DNA of 64,000 bases from Candidatus Desulfovibrio intestinavium (GCA_019118345.1 DWZD01000047.1:62001-126000), one strand, 5' to 3'; positions 25,319-34,926 are shown, numbered from the stretch's first letter. The notes: generated by a model from the letters alone, not told the origin. A program made the numbers and translations.

Positions 25319-26353
25319 TCAGCAGATTCGCGGCAATTGCGCGCCTTCGAGCATGCCGAGCAGGCGCTGACCGCCGATGGGCGTGCGCAGCACGACCTGT
25401 CCGGGGCGTTCCGCGTTCACGACGCCGATGCGGGCGGCCTCTCGCCCTTGCGGGGTGGCGCGCATGGCGGTCAGCACGGTCTCGGCCAGCGCCTCGGGCA
25501 CGATGCAGAGACATTTGCCCTCATTGGCCAGATAGAGCGGATCCAGACCAAGGAAGGAGCAGCCGTTGCGCACGGCCTCGTGCACGGGAATGGCGTTTTC
25601 CTCCAGTTCGATGCTCACGCCGGACTGCTCGGCAATCTCGTTGAGGGTGGTGGCCAGACCGCCGCGCGTGGGGTCGCGCAGCACATGGATTTCCCCGGCC
25701 ATGCCCGCCTGTTCGGCGGCGGCCAGCACGGCGCGCACAAGGCCGTTGAGGGGGGCGGAATCGGAGCGCACATCGGTCAGGAAGGAAAGGCCCTCGCGGC
25801 TGCCCATGATGGTCAGGCCGTGATCGCCCATTGCCCCGCTCACCAGCACCACGTCGCCGGGGCGGGCGCGGTGGCCGGAGGGTTCGGGCTGCACGAGCAG
25901 ATGGCCGATGCCCGTGGTATTGATGAAGAGCTGATCGCAGGCCCCGCGCGGCACGACCTTGGTGTCGCCGGTGACGATCTGCACGCCGGCTTCGCGGGCG
26001 GCGGCGGCCATGTCGGCGGCCACCCGATCCAGCGTGGCGAGGGAAAGGCCCTCCTCGAGGATGAAGGCGCAGCTCAGGTAGCGCACATCGCCGCCGAGCA
26101 TGCTCACGTCGTTGACCGTGCCGTGGACGGCAAGGGTGCCGATGCTGCCGCCGGGGAAGAAAAGGGGCGTCACGGTATAGGAGTCCGTACTCATGGCCAG
26201 CGGCTTGTCATGGGCCGGGGACACGGGCAAAAGGGCGGCATCGTCCATGCGGTTCAGCAGCGGATTGCTGAAATGCCGCAGGAAGCACTGGCTGATGAGG
26301 CGCTGTGAGGCGCGTCCGCCGCTTCCGGCATCCAGCAGGATACAGTCTTCCAT
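25319..26353 (-). CDS. hypE: Hydrogenase maturation protein HypE
   Basis: A 344-residue PurM-like ATPase that dehydrates a C-terminal thiocarboxamide to thiocyanate, supplying cyanide for the [NiFe]-hydrogenase Fe(CN)2CO centre. It begins ILLDAGSGGRASQ and has MDDAALLP and DPTRGGLATTLNEIAEQSG motifs. It ends PRIC, the required C-terminal cysteine. CCGGAG precedes the ATG. It lies 36 bases downstream of hypD. HypF, HypC and the hydrogenase genes are not in the window. Confidence 0.96.
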   Translation of the reverse strand: MEDCILLDAGSGGRASQRLISQCFLRHFSNPLLNRMDDAALLPVSPAHDKPLAMSTDSYTVTPLFFPGGSIGTLAVHGTVNDVSMLGGDVRYLSCAFILEEGLSLATLDRVAADMAAAAREAGVQIVTGDTKVVPRGACDQLFINTTGIGHLLVQPEPSGHRARPGDVVLVSGAMGDHGLTIMGSREGLSFLTDVRSDSAPLNGLVRAVLAAAEQAGMAGEIHVLRDPTRGGLATTLNEIAEQSGVSIELEENAIPVHEAVRNGCSFLGLDPLYLANEGKCLCIVPEALAETVLTAMRATPQGREAARIGVVNAERPGQVVLRTPIGGQRLLGMLEGAQLPRIC

Positions 26354-26388
26354 AGATTCTTACTCCGGCATGGCGGGGCGATGCCCCG

Positions 26389-27522
26389 TCAGTTCTGGGC
26401 GTACTTGAAATAGGCCGCGCAACTGCCCTCGGTGGAGACCATGCAGGGGCCGACCGGGCTGGCCGGGGTGCAGGCCTTGCCAAAGAGGGGACATTGCGGC
26501 GGGCTGATGCGGCCCTTGAGCACCTGCCCGCAACGGCAACCGGGCAGGGGCGGCACCTCGGGCAGGCTGAGACCCAGACGGCGCATGGCGTCGAAATCGG
26601 CAAATTCGTCGCGCAGGGCGAGGCCGCTTTGCGGGATGCGGCCAATGCCGCGCCAGAGGGCATCGGCGGGCTGAAAGCATTGTTCCAGCAGGGCGCGGGC
26701 GCGAGGGTTGCCGTCATTGTCCACGGCGCGGACGTAGGCATTGACCACGGCGGCTCTGCCGTCGCGGCGCTGCTCGGCCATGAGACAGAGGGCCAGCAGG
26801 ATGTCCGCCGGTTCAAAGCCGCCCACCACGGCGGGCACATGGTAGTCGTCGGCCAGAAAGGCATACGGGGCCAGACCGAGGATGGTGGAAACGTGCCCCG
26901 GCAGCAGAAAGGCGTCAATGGGCTGTTCCCGCTGCTCGGGATCGTCGAGCAGGGCGCGCAGGGCGGGCGGCACGAGCTTGTGCAGGGAAAGGACGGCAAA
27001 ATTGCGCAGGCCGCGCTGCCGGGCCGTCAGAAGGGTGGCCGCCACCGTGGGAGCCGTGGTTTCAAAGCCGATGCCCAGAAAAACCACGGTGTCGCCGGGA
27101 TGAGCGGCGGCAAGGCTCAGGGCGTCCAGCGGGGAATAGACGATTTCCACCCGTGCGCCCTGCGCCTGGGCGTGTTTGAGGCTTTTGCCGCCCGGCCCGG
27201 GCACGCGCAACAGATCGCCGAAGGTGGCGAGGATCACGCCGTCGCGCCCGGCCAGATCGAGAAAGGCGGCCACTTCCGCATCATGGGTCACGCAGACCGG
27301 ACAGCCCGGCCCGGAAAGGTGGCGCACATTGTCCGGCAACAGCGAGCGCAGTCCGCTCTGGAAAATGGAGACGGTATGCGTGCCGCAGACTTCCATGAAG
27401 CGCAGGCTGCGGCCGTCAAGGGCCGTTTGCAGCCGGTCGAGCAGCTGGCGGCAGAGCTGCGGGTCGTGCAGGGAGGCGGTGAGTCGGGCGGTCAGGGGAG
27501 CGGACGGGCTTTGTTCTGCCAT
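26389..27522 (-). CDS. hypD: Hydrogenase maturation protein HypD
   Basis: A 377-residue iron-sulfur scaffold on which the Fe(CN)2CO group of [NiFe] hydrogenase is built together with HypC. Conserved cysteine motifs are all present: EVCGTHT near residue 46, GPGCPVCVT near 71, and the C-terminal cluster GCRCGQVLKG, PPQCPLFGKACTP and EGSCAAYFKY. The start at 27522 (MAEQSPSAPL) follows AAGGATACCCGC; the upstream in-frame extension to 27750 is low-complexity Arg/Pro-rich and rejected. It is paired with hypE and lies 121 bases after argC. Confidence 0.96.
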   Translation of the reverse strand: MAEQSPSAPLTARLTASLHDPQLCRQLLDRLQTALDGRSLRFMEVCGTHTVSIFQSGLRSLLPDNVRHLSGPGCPVCVTHDAEVAAFLDLAGRDGVILATFGDLLRVPGPGGKSLKHAQAQGARVEIVYSPLDALSLAAAHPGDTVVFLGIGFETTAPTVAATLLTARQRGLRNFAVLSLHKLVPPALRALLDDPEQREQPIDAFLLPGHVSTILGLAPYAFLADDYHVPAVVGGFEPADILLALCLMAEQRRDGRAAVVNAYVRAVDNDGNPRARALLEQCFQPADALWRGIGRIPQSGLALRDEFADFDAMRRLGLSLPEVPPLPGCRCGQVLKGRISPPQCPLFGKACTPASPVGPCMVSTEGSCAAYFKYAQN

Positions 27523-27643
27523 GCGGGTATCCTTGGCGGCTGGGGTACGGCGTGGGGGCGGCTCCGTCGTGCCGGCTGCGGCGGCCGCGGAGACGGATAT
27601 GCCGGCGGGAAGGAGCCTCCCCGCCGGCGGGATGACGTTGCGG

Positions 27644-28699
27644 TCAGGGCATGAGCGGGGCCAGCTGCAGCCCGGTCTCCACGGGCAGGCCGCACATGAG
27701 GTTGGCATTGGCAATGGCCTGCCCGGACGCGCCGCGACACAGGTTGTCAATGGCCGACACGATGATCAGGCGCGAGGTGCGCGGATCCACCACGAGACCG
27801 ATGTCGCAGAACATGGTGCCGCGCACGTTGCGGGTTTCGGGCAGGCTGCCCTTGGGCAGCACGCGCACCCAGCGGCTGCCTGCCCAGGTGCGCACATAGG
27901 CGGCATGGACGTCGTCCAGCGTGGTTTGCGGGTTGGCGAGCTTGGTGTAAATGGTGGACAGGATGCCGCGATTCATGGGCACGAGGTGCGGATTGAAGGA
28001 TACCGTCACCGGCTTGCCCGCCAGCAGGGAGATTTCCTGCTCGATTTCCGGCGTATGGCGGTGCTTGCCCAGACCGTAGGCCCGGAAGGTGTCCGCCACT
28101 TCGCAGAACAGGGAGGGCACCACGCCCTTGCGCCCGGCCCCGGTGGTGCCGGACTTGGCGTCGATGACGATGTCCTCGGCCTCGATGAAATGGTTTTTGA
28201 AGGCCGCGTAGAGGCCCAGAATGGCCGAGGTGGGATAGCAGCCCGGATTGGCCACCAGATAGGTGCGCGCCGCCTCGGCGGCATAGAGTTCCGGCAGGCC
28301 GTAGACGGCCTGCGGCAGGAATTCGCGGCGGGTATGCGGCACATACCACTGTTCATAGATGTTCACGTCGCGCAGGCGGAAGTCGGCGGACAGATCGACC
28401 ACCTTGGTGCCCTCGTTGACGAGATCCGCGGCCATTTCCATGGCCTTGCCGTGCGGCACGGCCAGAAAGACCACGTTGCACTCGCGGGCCATGCGCCGGG
28501 GTTCGTATTCGCTGATGACCACTTCCGCCCCGGACTGATGTTCCAGAAAGGGGTAAAATTCCCCCAGCCGGCGGCCGGCTTCGGCACGCGAGCAGGCCAT
28601 GTTGAGGCGCATGCAGGGATGGTTCGCCAGCAGGCGGGCCAGTTCCATTCCGGTGTAGCCGGTAATGCCCACAAGACCGGCGCGAATCATGTCAGGCAT
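27644..28699 (-). CDS. argC: N-acetyl-gamma-glutamyl-phosphate reductase
   Basis: A 351-residue NADPH-dependent reductase of arginine synthesis. The NADP-binding N-terminus is AGLVGITGYTGMELARLL, and the catalytic cysteine lies in VANPGCYPTSAIL (about residue 155). HRHTPEIEQE and FNPHLVPMNRGI are family motifs. It belongs to the longer, type 1 ArgC form. GAGGAAA precedes the ATG. It follows the DUF1844 gene by 70 bases in the long minus-strand run. Confidence 0.96.
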   Translation of the reverse strand: MPDMIRAGLVGITGYTGMELARLLANHPCMRLNMACSRAEAGRRLGEFYPFLEHQSGAEVVISEYEPRRMARECNVVFLAVPHGKAMEMAADLVNEGTKVVDLSADFRLRDVNIYEQWYVPHTRREFLPQAVYGLPELYAAEAARTYLVANPGCYPTSAILGLYAAFKNHFIEAEDIVIDAKSGTTGAGRKGVVPSLFCEVADTFRAYGLGKHRHTPEIEQEISLLAGKPVTVSFNPHLVPMNRGILSTIYTKLANPQTTLDDVHAAYVRTWAGSRWVRVLPKGSLPETRNVRGTMFCDIGLVVDPRTSRLIIVSAIDNLCRGASGQAIANANLMCGLPVETGLQLAPLMP

Positions 28700-28769
28700 G
28701 ACAGTTTCCTCTTGGGTAGAAGGTTGATGCGTGCTGTCCCCGGGTGCGGACAGGCGGTTCGCCGGCGGC

Positions 28770-29072
28770 CTAGGCTCCCTGCCCGGGAGCGGAACCGCAT
28801 TTCATGACGTACTTCATGCGCAATTCATAGAGCAGGCTTTCCAGCAGCTTGCGTTCCTGTTCGTCCAGTCCCTGCGTGGTTTTGCGGTGCAGCATTTCCA
28901 GCATGTCGATGCTGTGCCGGGCAAGATGGGGATGGACGGCCTGGGCGCCGGTTTCGGGATTGGGCACCTCGCCCAGTTGCACCAGCGCCGCCGAGGCCAG
29001 CGACATGACAAAGGTGGAAAAGGTCACTTCCGGCAGGGCGGTGCGTGCGGAGCTGTCGTTGTTCTGGCTCAT
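28770..29072 (-). CDS. DUF1844 small protein
   Basis: A 100-residue cytoplasmic protein with the DUF1844 pattern: VTFSTFVMSLASAALVQLGEVP near residues 15-36, then a helical segment with DMLEMLHRKTTQGLDEQE. The start MSQNNDSS follows GGGAGA; a longer reading to 29114 has no site. DUF1844 proteins are widespread in deltaproteobacteria and planctomycetes and have no assigned function. It lies between the aminotransferase and argC genes. Confidence 0.82.
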   Translation of the reverse strand: MSQNNDSSARTALPEVTFSTFVMSLASAALVQLGEVPNPETGAQAVHPHLARHSIDMLEMLHRKTTQGLDEQERKLLESLLYELRMKYVMKCGSAPGQGA

Positions 29073-29128
29073 GGGGTCTCCCTGTATTCGGTGGCCAATC
29101 GCGCCGGCAGGCACGAGCGGCCTTTCCC

Positions 29129-30313
29129 TTAGCTGTGGCGGCGTTCCACCGGCGTGCCGGGGGGCACGGCAAGGGCCGTCTCGTAGGCGGCAAGGCCCTG
29201 TTCCAGATAGTCACGCGCGCCGCTGTAGCCGCCCACGGCAAAGAGGCAGCGATTGAGCGCATACAGACCGGCCGTCACATCGGCCCAGTCCACCCAGCCC
29301 ATGTGGCCGATGCGCACGATGCGTCCCTTGAGCTGATCCTGCCCGCCGGCCATGATGACGCCGTAATGTTCCTGCGCCAGCCGCAGCACTTCCACGCCGT
29401 CGATGCCCGCAGGCAGCTGCACGCTGGTGATGCCCCAGGCATAGTGGGCGGGAGCGAAAAGTTCCAGGCCCATGACGCTGACGGCGGTGCGGGTCAGCAT
29501 GGTCAGTGCCCATTGCTTGCGGTAGAGGGCGTCCAGCCCGTCCTTGAGCAGCATATCCAGGCTGACGTCCAGCCCCACGATGAGATTGACCGGCGAGGTG
29601 AAGAGGGTCTGGCCCTTGAGCACGTTGTCGCGCTCCTTGGGCAGATTGAAATAGAAGCAGCCCGAGGGATTGGCCTCGGCCTTTTGCCAGGCCCGCGCGG
29701 AAAGGGCCAGCAGGGCCAGACCGGGCGGCAGCATGAGGCCTTTTTGCGAACCGGTGAGCAGGCAGTCGATGCCCCATTCGTCCATGGGGCAGGGGGAGAG
29801 GCCCACGGCGGAAATGCCGTCGGCCACCAGCAGCACGTCGCGCGCGCGGGTCATGGTCGCCACTTCTTGCACCGGATGCAGCACGCCCGTGGAGGTTTCG
29901 GAAAGCTGCATGAGCACGCCGCGAATGTGCGGATCCGCCTCCAGCGCCTGCGCCACGGCGGCGGGATCCACGGCCTGTCCCCACGGCACGTCGAGGCGGA
30001 CGCATTCCAGACCGCGCGTCAGGGCAATCTCGGCCCAGCGCTCGCCGAATTTGCCGCCATTGACCACCAGCACCTTTTCGCCGGGCGCAAAGAGGGCATG
30101 TACCGCGGCGGTCATGGCGCCCGTGCCGGAACAGGACAGGGGCAGGACGGGCTGCTCGGTGCCGAAAAGCAGGCGCAGCCTGCCCTGCACCCGCTGCATG
30201 ATGTCCTTGAAGGCGGCTTTGCGGTGGTGAATCATGTCCTGCGCCAGCGCAAGGCGCACCTGTTCCGGCAGCGGGGTGGGGCCGGGGGTCAGCAGACGAT
30301 GTTTGTTCAGCAT
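29129..30313 (-). CDS. Class V aminotransferase (alanine-glyoxylate type)
   Basis: A 394-residue PLP enzyme of the serine-pyruvate / alanine-glyoxylate aminotransferase group. It begins MLNKHRLLTPGPTPLPEQV, which is diagnostic of this group, and has the PLP lysine in LLTGSQKGLMLPPGLALLAL (about residue 190). VLLVADGISAVGL supplies the Asp that holds the pyridine ring. AAGGAAACGCC lies before the ATG. Likely reactions are glyoxylate or hydroxypyruvate transamination; the donor cannot be decided. It sits between rlmI and the DUF1844 gene. Confidence 0.9.
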   Translation of the reverse strand: MLNKHRLLTPGPTPLPEQVRLALAQDMIHHRKAAFKDIMQRVQGRLRLLFGTEQPVLPLSCSGTGAMTAAVHALFAPGEKVLVVNGGKFGERWAEIALTRGLECVRLDVPWGQAVDPAAVAQALEADPHIRGVLMQLSETSTGVLHPVQEVATMTRARDVLLVADGISAVGLSPCPMDEWGIDCLLTGSQKGLMLPPGLALLALSARAWQKAEANPSGCFYFNLPKERDNVLKGQTLFTSPVNLIVGLDVSLDMLLKDGLDALYRKQWALTMLTRTAVSVMGLELFAPAHYAWGITSVQLPAGIDGVEVLRLAQEHYGVIMAGGQDQLKGRIVRIGHMGWVDWADVTAGLYALNRCLFAVGGYSGARDYLEQGLAAYETALAVPPGTPVERRHS

Positions 30314-30364
30314 GGCGTTTCCTTCAGAGGCCCGGCAGGCGTCGGGCGTTTGCGCGCGACCGGC

Positions 30365-31558
30365 TCAGTCGGCGCGCTGGGCGATGAAGCATTTGAGGTA
30401 GGCCGTTTCCGGCATGGCCGCATGCACGGGATGATCCGGCCCCTGCCCTCCGGCATGGAGCAGCCGCAGGGCCGCCCTTTGCCGGGCCGCCGCCTGACTC
30501 AGGCAATGGCGCAGCTCGTCGGCGGGCAAATGGTGCGAGCAGGAACAACTGGCGATGACGCCGCCCGGCGCGAGCAGTTGCAGGGCCAGGGCATTGATCT
30601 TGCGGTAGGCGGCCAGACCTTGGGCCGCATCCTTGCGGCGCTTGATGAAGGCGGGCGGGTCAAGGCAGATGAGGCCGAAGCGTTGGCCTGCCTCGTGCAG
30701 CTCGCGCAGCAGATCAAAGGCGTCGCCGCAGAGCGTATGAATGGCATCCGCTTCGGCCAGCCGGGGCGCATTGCGGGCGGCATTGCTGCCCGCCAGCTCC
30801 ACGGCCTGCGGCGAGGCGTCGATGAAGGTGACGGAACGCGCGCCGTTGGCGGCAGCCGTCGCGCCGAAGCCGCCGGCATAGCAGAAGATGTCCAGCACGT
30901 CCGCTCCCCCGGCATAACGGGCGGCCTCGCGGCGGTTGGTACGCTGATCGTAGAACCAGCCGGTTTTCTGGCCGTCCAGCAGAGGGGCGGCGAAGATGCA
31001 GCCGTTTTCCGGCAGTTCCAGTCGTTGCGGCACCGGGCCGATCAGGACGTTCTCGCGCGGCAGGCCTTCCAGCGCGCGGGCGGCCAGATCATTGTCCAGC
31101 AGGAGGGAGGCCGGATGCAGCAGCTCGTCCAGACAGGCGAGAATGTCCTCGCGCCGGACATCCATGCCCGCCGTGCCCAGTTGCAGGGTCAGATGATCGC
31201 CGAAGCGGTCGATGATCAGGCCGGGCAGAAGGTCGCCCTCGCCGTGGCAGAGGCGATGGAAGGGCTGGTCGAAAAGGCGCGTACGCAGCTCCAGCGCCGC
31301 CCGCAGGCGCTGCCGCAACAGATCGGCATCCAGCGGCCTGTCCGGGCTGCGGCTGTAGAGGCGGGCGCAGATGAGCGAATGCGGATTGACGAAGGCGCTG
31401 CCGATGAAGCCGCCGCGCGCGTCCCGCACGCTGACGGCCTCGCCGGGCGCAAAGGCGGCAAGGGGGCTTTTGCCGCCGTCCACCTCGTTTCCGAACACCC
31501 AGAGATGCCCGGCGCGCAGGCGGCGATCCTCTCCCTTGTTGAGCCAGAGCGTTTGCAT
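30365..31558 (-). CDS. rlmI: 23S rRNA m5C methyltransferase, RlmI type
   Basis: A 397-residue class I SAM methyltransferase of the RlmI/RlmK family, which modifies 23S rRNA (C1962 in E. coli). An N-terminal PUA domain (about 1-75) begins WLNKGEDRRLRAGHLWVFGNE. A central EEHEE-like region follows, then the methyltransferase fold with VLDIFCYAGGFGATAAANGA, LICLDPPAFIKRRKD and the catalytic-cysteine segment ASCSCSHHL. It starts 3 bases after the stop of the upstream exported-protein gene, so it is translated from the same message. Confidence 0.88.
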   Translation of the reverse strand: MQTLWLNKGEDRRLRAGHLWVFGNEVDGGKSPLAAFAPGEAVSVRDARGGFIGSAFVNPHSLICARLYSRSPDRPLDADLLRQRLRAALELRTRLFDQPFHRLCHGEGDLLPGLIIDRFGDHLTLQLGTAGMDVRREDILACLDELLHPASLLLDNDLAARALEGLPRENVLIGPVPQRLELPENGCIFAAPLLDGQKTGWFYDQRTNRREAARYAGGADVLDIFCYAGGFGATAAANGARSVTFIDASPQAVELAGSNAARNAPRLAEADAIHTLCGDAFDLLRELHEAGQRFGLICLDPPAFIKRRKDAAQGLAAYRKINALALQLLAPGGVIASCSCSHHLPADELRHCLSQAAARQRAALRLLHAGGQGPDHPVHAAMPETAYLKCFIAQRAD

Positions 31559-31561
31559 GGG

Positions 31562-33379
31562 CTACTGCCCCGCCTTTTCCGCTTGCGCCTTTTCCAGCTG
31601 CGCCTTGACGGCATCGGCCAGCGGGGCATTGCCCGGAGTGGCCGTCAATTGCAGGCGGCTGATGATCTGATCCAGAACGTGCGGGGCCTTGTCGGGCTGG
31701 GCGATCCAGTCGTCGCCGGTGATGCGCAGGTTCAGTTCGCCGGGCCTGTCGATGAAGGCCGTGAGGGCGGGCAGATGGGTCTGCCCCTGCGGCAGGCCGG
31801 AGGCGACAATCTGGATCAGGCTTTCCAGGGTCATGCGGGCCACAGCCGGATCCTTGTCGATATTCAGGGCCACAATGGCCATGAGTCCCTTGTCCGTCAG
31901 GCGCAGATCAAGGTGACGGAAGACAGGCGGCGGGGTGAGAAGATTGCGCGCCTTGCCCTCGCAGCTGTAGGTCAGTTCGCACAGGCCGTCCAGGATCGTC
32001 TTGCCGCTGACGGTCGAGATGCCGTCGGTGAGGCTTTGCTGATCCGTGAAGGTGAAGCGCAGCTCCCGCAGGCCGGGGAAGGTCAGTGTCGGCAGCAGGG
32101 CATTCACCGCTGCGGTGGGGATGACAAGATTGGTGATGGTGTTGTCGGTACGCTGCGTGTCGCCCTGCATGGTCCAGGTCATGCCTATCTGCTCAGCTGA
32201 GGCCGAAAGGTTGTCGAGGCTCAGACGGATATCCCGGGCCAGATAGCGGGAGAACAGCGGGCGGGCAAAGGCCATGTCGACAAGTTTGCTTTCCCGCGCC
32301 GCCGGATTCCCGGCATCGAGCGAGGCCGGCCAGGCCAAGAGGCCCTCCCTGAGGAGGGGGGTCGCCCCGACAAGGTCGAGATCATTGACTTCCGAGCGGG
32401 CAAAGCTCAGAGACACCTGCGGCGTGGAGGGCGTTGGCGGGAGCGCCAGCCGAACCTGATTGATCGCCGCCTGTTTGAGGATATGGCCGTCTTCGCCGCG
32501 CGTCAGCTCGAGGCTGTCGAAGCCACAGATGGAGAAGGGCTGGCCATTTTCGTCAGGTACGAACAGTTCCGAACCGCTGATGCGGAGGGTGGTGCAGGGC
32601 ACATCCTTGCTGATGGCATCCCAGATGGCTTCAAACGAGGCGGCGCTGACGGCCTTCAACAGGGTGGCGGGGCGCAGATCCGTCAGGCGCATTTCCTTCA
32701 GCCGCAGCGCGTCAGCGCCGGCAGTGCTGGAAAAGCCCTGCAGCAGGATGCCGCCAATGCGATCCTGCCGGATGTCGCCCTTTTCCAGCTCCAGCGCCTC
32801 GGCCTCCAGTTTATGGGGGCGACTCTGATGCGGCTGCCGCTGGCTCAGGGTCGGTTTTTCCAGCCTGAGCGCGCGGAAGGCGTACTGGGACAGGGTGAGC
32901 GACGATTCCGTGTCGCCCGCGCGCAGCTTTTTGAACTGTTCCGTGGTGACGGCCAGGGCCTCGCCTGTCACCAGGGGGGCGGCAAAGTCGTCCTCCCCGC
33001 CGGTGGGCAGGGTCTGACGCAGGGCAAATTCCGTGAGCTGCCAGTCGTCCAGCAGGGTCAGGTAGCCCTGCGGCGACAGCAGAAAATCCAGCGCCGGAAT
33101 GCCGTGCAGGATGGCACGCAGGCTGAGACCGACCCGGACTTCCCGCGCCGTGGCGCTGATCGTCCGCCCGTCGGCGGAGGAAGTCTCGATCCGCACATCA
33201 TGCAGCAGAAGACAGCGGGAAAGGGAGTCGTATTCCCAGGAAGCGAGGCTGATGCGTTTGTCGTCCTGCATCTGGCGCATGGTGTCGGCAAGCATTGTCC
33301 GGGTCGTCGCGTCCAGCCCGTAGCACAGGCCGCCCACGACAAGCAGCAGAACAAGCAGAAAAATCACGGCGCGTTTCAT
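31562..33379 (-). CDS. Exported AsmA-like protein of unknown function (paralogue 1)
   Basis: A 605-residue protein anchored or exported by one N-terminal hydrophobic segment (VIFLLVLLLVVGGLCYGL, residues 5-22). The rest is soluble and rich in short amphipathic beta strands, such as LASWEYDSLSRCLLLHDVRIE and ELNLRITGDDW, in the manner of AsmA or DUF945 proteins. Its C-terminal about 120 residues resemble those of the next gene: LRLTDKGLMAIVALN here versus FRYTDKGLLALVAVN there. GGGAGA precedes the ATG. The role is unknown; a periplasmic or lipid-transport function would be conjecture. It ends in a charged EKAQAEKAGQ tail. Confidence 0.6.
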   Translation of the reverse strand: MKRAVIFLLVLLLVVGGLCYGLDATTRTMLADTMRQMQDDKRISLASWEYDSLSRCLLLHDVRIETSSADGRTISATAREVRVGLSLRAILHGIPALDFLLSPQGYLTLLDDWQLTEFALRQTLPTGGEDDFAAPLVTGEALAVTTEQFKKLRAGDTESSLTLSQYAFRALRLEKPTLSQRQPHQSRPHKLEAEALELEKGDIRQDRIGGILLQGFSSTAGADALRLKEMRLTDLRPATLLKAVSAASFEAIWDAISKDVPCTTLRISGSELFVPDENGQPFSICGFDSLELTRGEDGHILKQAAINQVRLALPPTPSTPQVSLSFARSEVNDLDLVGATPLLREGLLAWPASLDAGNPAARESKLVDMAFARPLFSRYLARDIRLSLDNLSASAEQIGMTWTMQGDTQRTDNTITNLVIPTAAVNALLPTLTFPGLRELRFTFTDQQSLTDGISTVSGKTILDGLCELTYSCEGKARNLLTPPPVFRHLDLRLTDKGLMAIVALNIDKDPAVARMTLESLIQIVASGLPQGQTHLPALTAFIDRPGELNLRITGDDWIAQPDKAPHVLDQIISRLQLTATPGNAPLADAVKAQLEKAQAEKAGQ

Positions 33380-33432
33380 GGTATTCTCCCGGAATGTTTG
33401 ACAGGGCGGTCATGCCCGACCAACATTTTCCT

Positions 33433-34884
33433 TTATTTCTGTTTTTTTCGCAATCTGTCAATTTGGGCGCGCAGCGGCTCAGGGCCGGGTTCCACCTCGA
33501 TGATCAGGGGGGCGTCGTCGCCGGGTGTTGCCGCCGGAGGAACGTGGGGTTGCCAGACGGCTCCTTCCCGCGTGCGGATGCTCAGGCTGCCGGGTTGCTG
33601 CCAGAGGCGCGTCAGGGCCGTGCGCAGGTCGGGCGACAGAGGAGGCAGCCGGCTGTCCAGCAGGGACAGGGGATCGCGCAGGGCCTCGGGCCGGTTCACG
33701 GCCACAAGGGCCAGCAGTCCCTTGTCCGTATAGCGGAAGGACAGATCCCATACCCTGTCCAGCTCTTTGGACAGGCTGACGGCAATATGCCCGTCCGTCA
33801 GGCTGGTTCGCCAGGAGACCTCCTCTGCCGTGCCCTCGCCGGTGACGCGGCTGCGGGCCTCCATATCCGCTTGCCAGATGGTGTCTCCGGGCAGGCCGGG
33901 GGGCAGGGCAAGGCCCAGTGCCTGATACAGGGGGCCTGCGCAGATTTGGGCCTCTTCCAGCCGGCGGCGGGAATCCTTGCCGTCCAGATCGGCGTCCTTT
34001 TCCCAGGAGAGGCGACGGACGTTCAGCAGGGGCGCGTCGTCCAGACGGCAGCGCAGCTCCTCAAGGCTCCAGCCGTTGTCGCCCCGGTGGCCGGGCGGCA
34101 GTTCGCGTGAGGAGACTGAAGCGGGCACCAGACTGAAGGTCAGCATGGTCAGCAGATCCGGGGCGTCCAGCATGTCCGCCAGCGGCAGGACGGCATGGCG
34201 CAGCAGGCGGCATTCCACGGTGTAGGGCGGACGGGCGAGACTGATGCCGCTGGCCTCGAGGCGGAGCAGCCTGCCGCCCGCGAGCGTATCGGCGCGCAAC
34301 TCCCGCAGGCTCAGGTGCAGGGGATCGATCAGGGACGGAAAGTCGTACTCGCAGTAGCGGGCCGAATAATCGGAAAGGCGGACGCCCACCCGGAAACTTT
34401 CCACGGTGGCGGATCCCCGTTCCAGCGCCCAGAGCAGGGAGGGGGAAAGCTCGAGATGGGCGATTTGCTGGCGCTGGGCGCTCCAGACGCCGTCCGCCGT
34501 TTGCAGGCGCGTGCCGCGCAAATGCACGTCATCCAGCACAAGGGGGGTGCGCTCATGGCCCGTGGCGATTTGTCCCGTCTGCAGGGCCTGCAGGCTGGCC
34601 CTGAGGTGATCCGTGTCCAGGGCGACGGACAGCTCGCCGACCTGCAGGCGAAAACCGTCCCCGGGCTGGCGGATACTCAGATCGCGCAGGGTGATCCGCC
34701 CGGCCACAAGGGATACGTCAACGCTGCCGCTGACCTCAGCCGCCTGCCCCTGCCGGGCAAAGAGCCGGGGCAGGCCCTCCAGCAGGGATTGCTCCATGCG
34801 CTGTTCCGCATGACGCAACAGAGCGTAGGCCGCCAGGCAGAGCAGGCAGAGCAGGACAAGCAGGGCAAGAAAAACCTTTTTCAT
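33433..34884 (-). CDS. Exported AsmA-like protein of unknown function (paralogue 2)
   Basis: A 483-residue protein with one N-terminal hydrophobic segment (FLALLVLLCLLCLAAYALL, residues 5-23) followed by a periplasmic beta-strand-rich region. Strand-like repeats such as GRITLRDLSIRQPGDGFRLQV and LVLDDVHLRGTRLQ (about 65-130) resemble AsmA-type domains. The C-terminal part (about 370-450) matches the upstream-facing neighbour in FRYTDKGLLALVAVN and the following PG.LSIR segment. It starts 42 bases after nadB with no good ribosome-binding site. The pair looks like an ancient duplication. Function is not known. Confidence 0.6.
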   Translation of the reverse strand: MKKVFLALLVLLCLLCLAAYALLRHAEQRMEQSLLEGLPRLFARQGQAAEVSGSVDVSLVAGRITLRDLSIRQPGDGFRLQVGELSVALDTDHLRASLQALQTGQIATGHERTPLVLDDVHLRGTRLQTADGVWSAQRQQIAHLELSPSLLWALERGSATVESFRVGVRLSDYSARYCEYDFPSLIDPLHLSLRELRADTLAGGRLLRLEASGISLARPPYTVECRLLRHAVLPLADMLDAPDLLTMLTFSLVPASVSSRELPPGHRGDNGWSLEELRCRLDDAPLLNVRRLSWEKDADLDGKDSRRRLEEAQICAGPLYQALGLALPPGLPGDTIWQADMEARSRVTGEGTAEEVSWRTSLTDGHIAVSLSKELDRVWDLSFRYTDKGLLALVAVNRPEALRDPLSLLDSRLPPLSPDLRTALTRLWQQPGSLSIRTREGAVWQPHVPPAATPGDDAPLIIEVEPGPEPLRAQIDRLRKKQK

Positions 34885-34926
34885 GGGAGGCAGGGGCAGG
34901 GGTGGGGCGGCCTGCGCCGCCCCGTG

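Noticed and set aside
29045-32200. Plus-strand open frame of about 1050 codons opposite the aminotransferase, rlmI and paralogue 1
   Set aside because: It crosses several conserved minus-strand genes. Long shadow frames are expected at this GC content.
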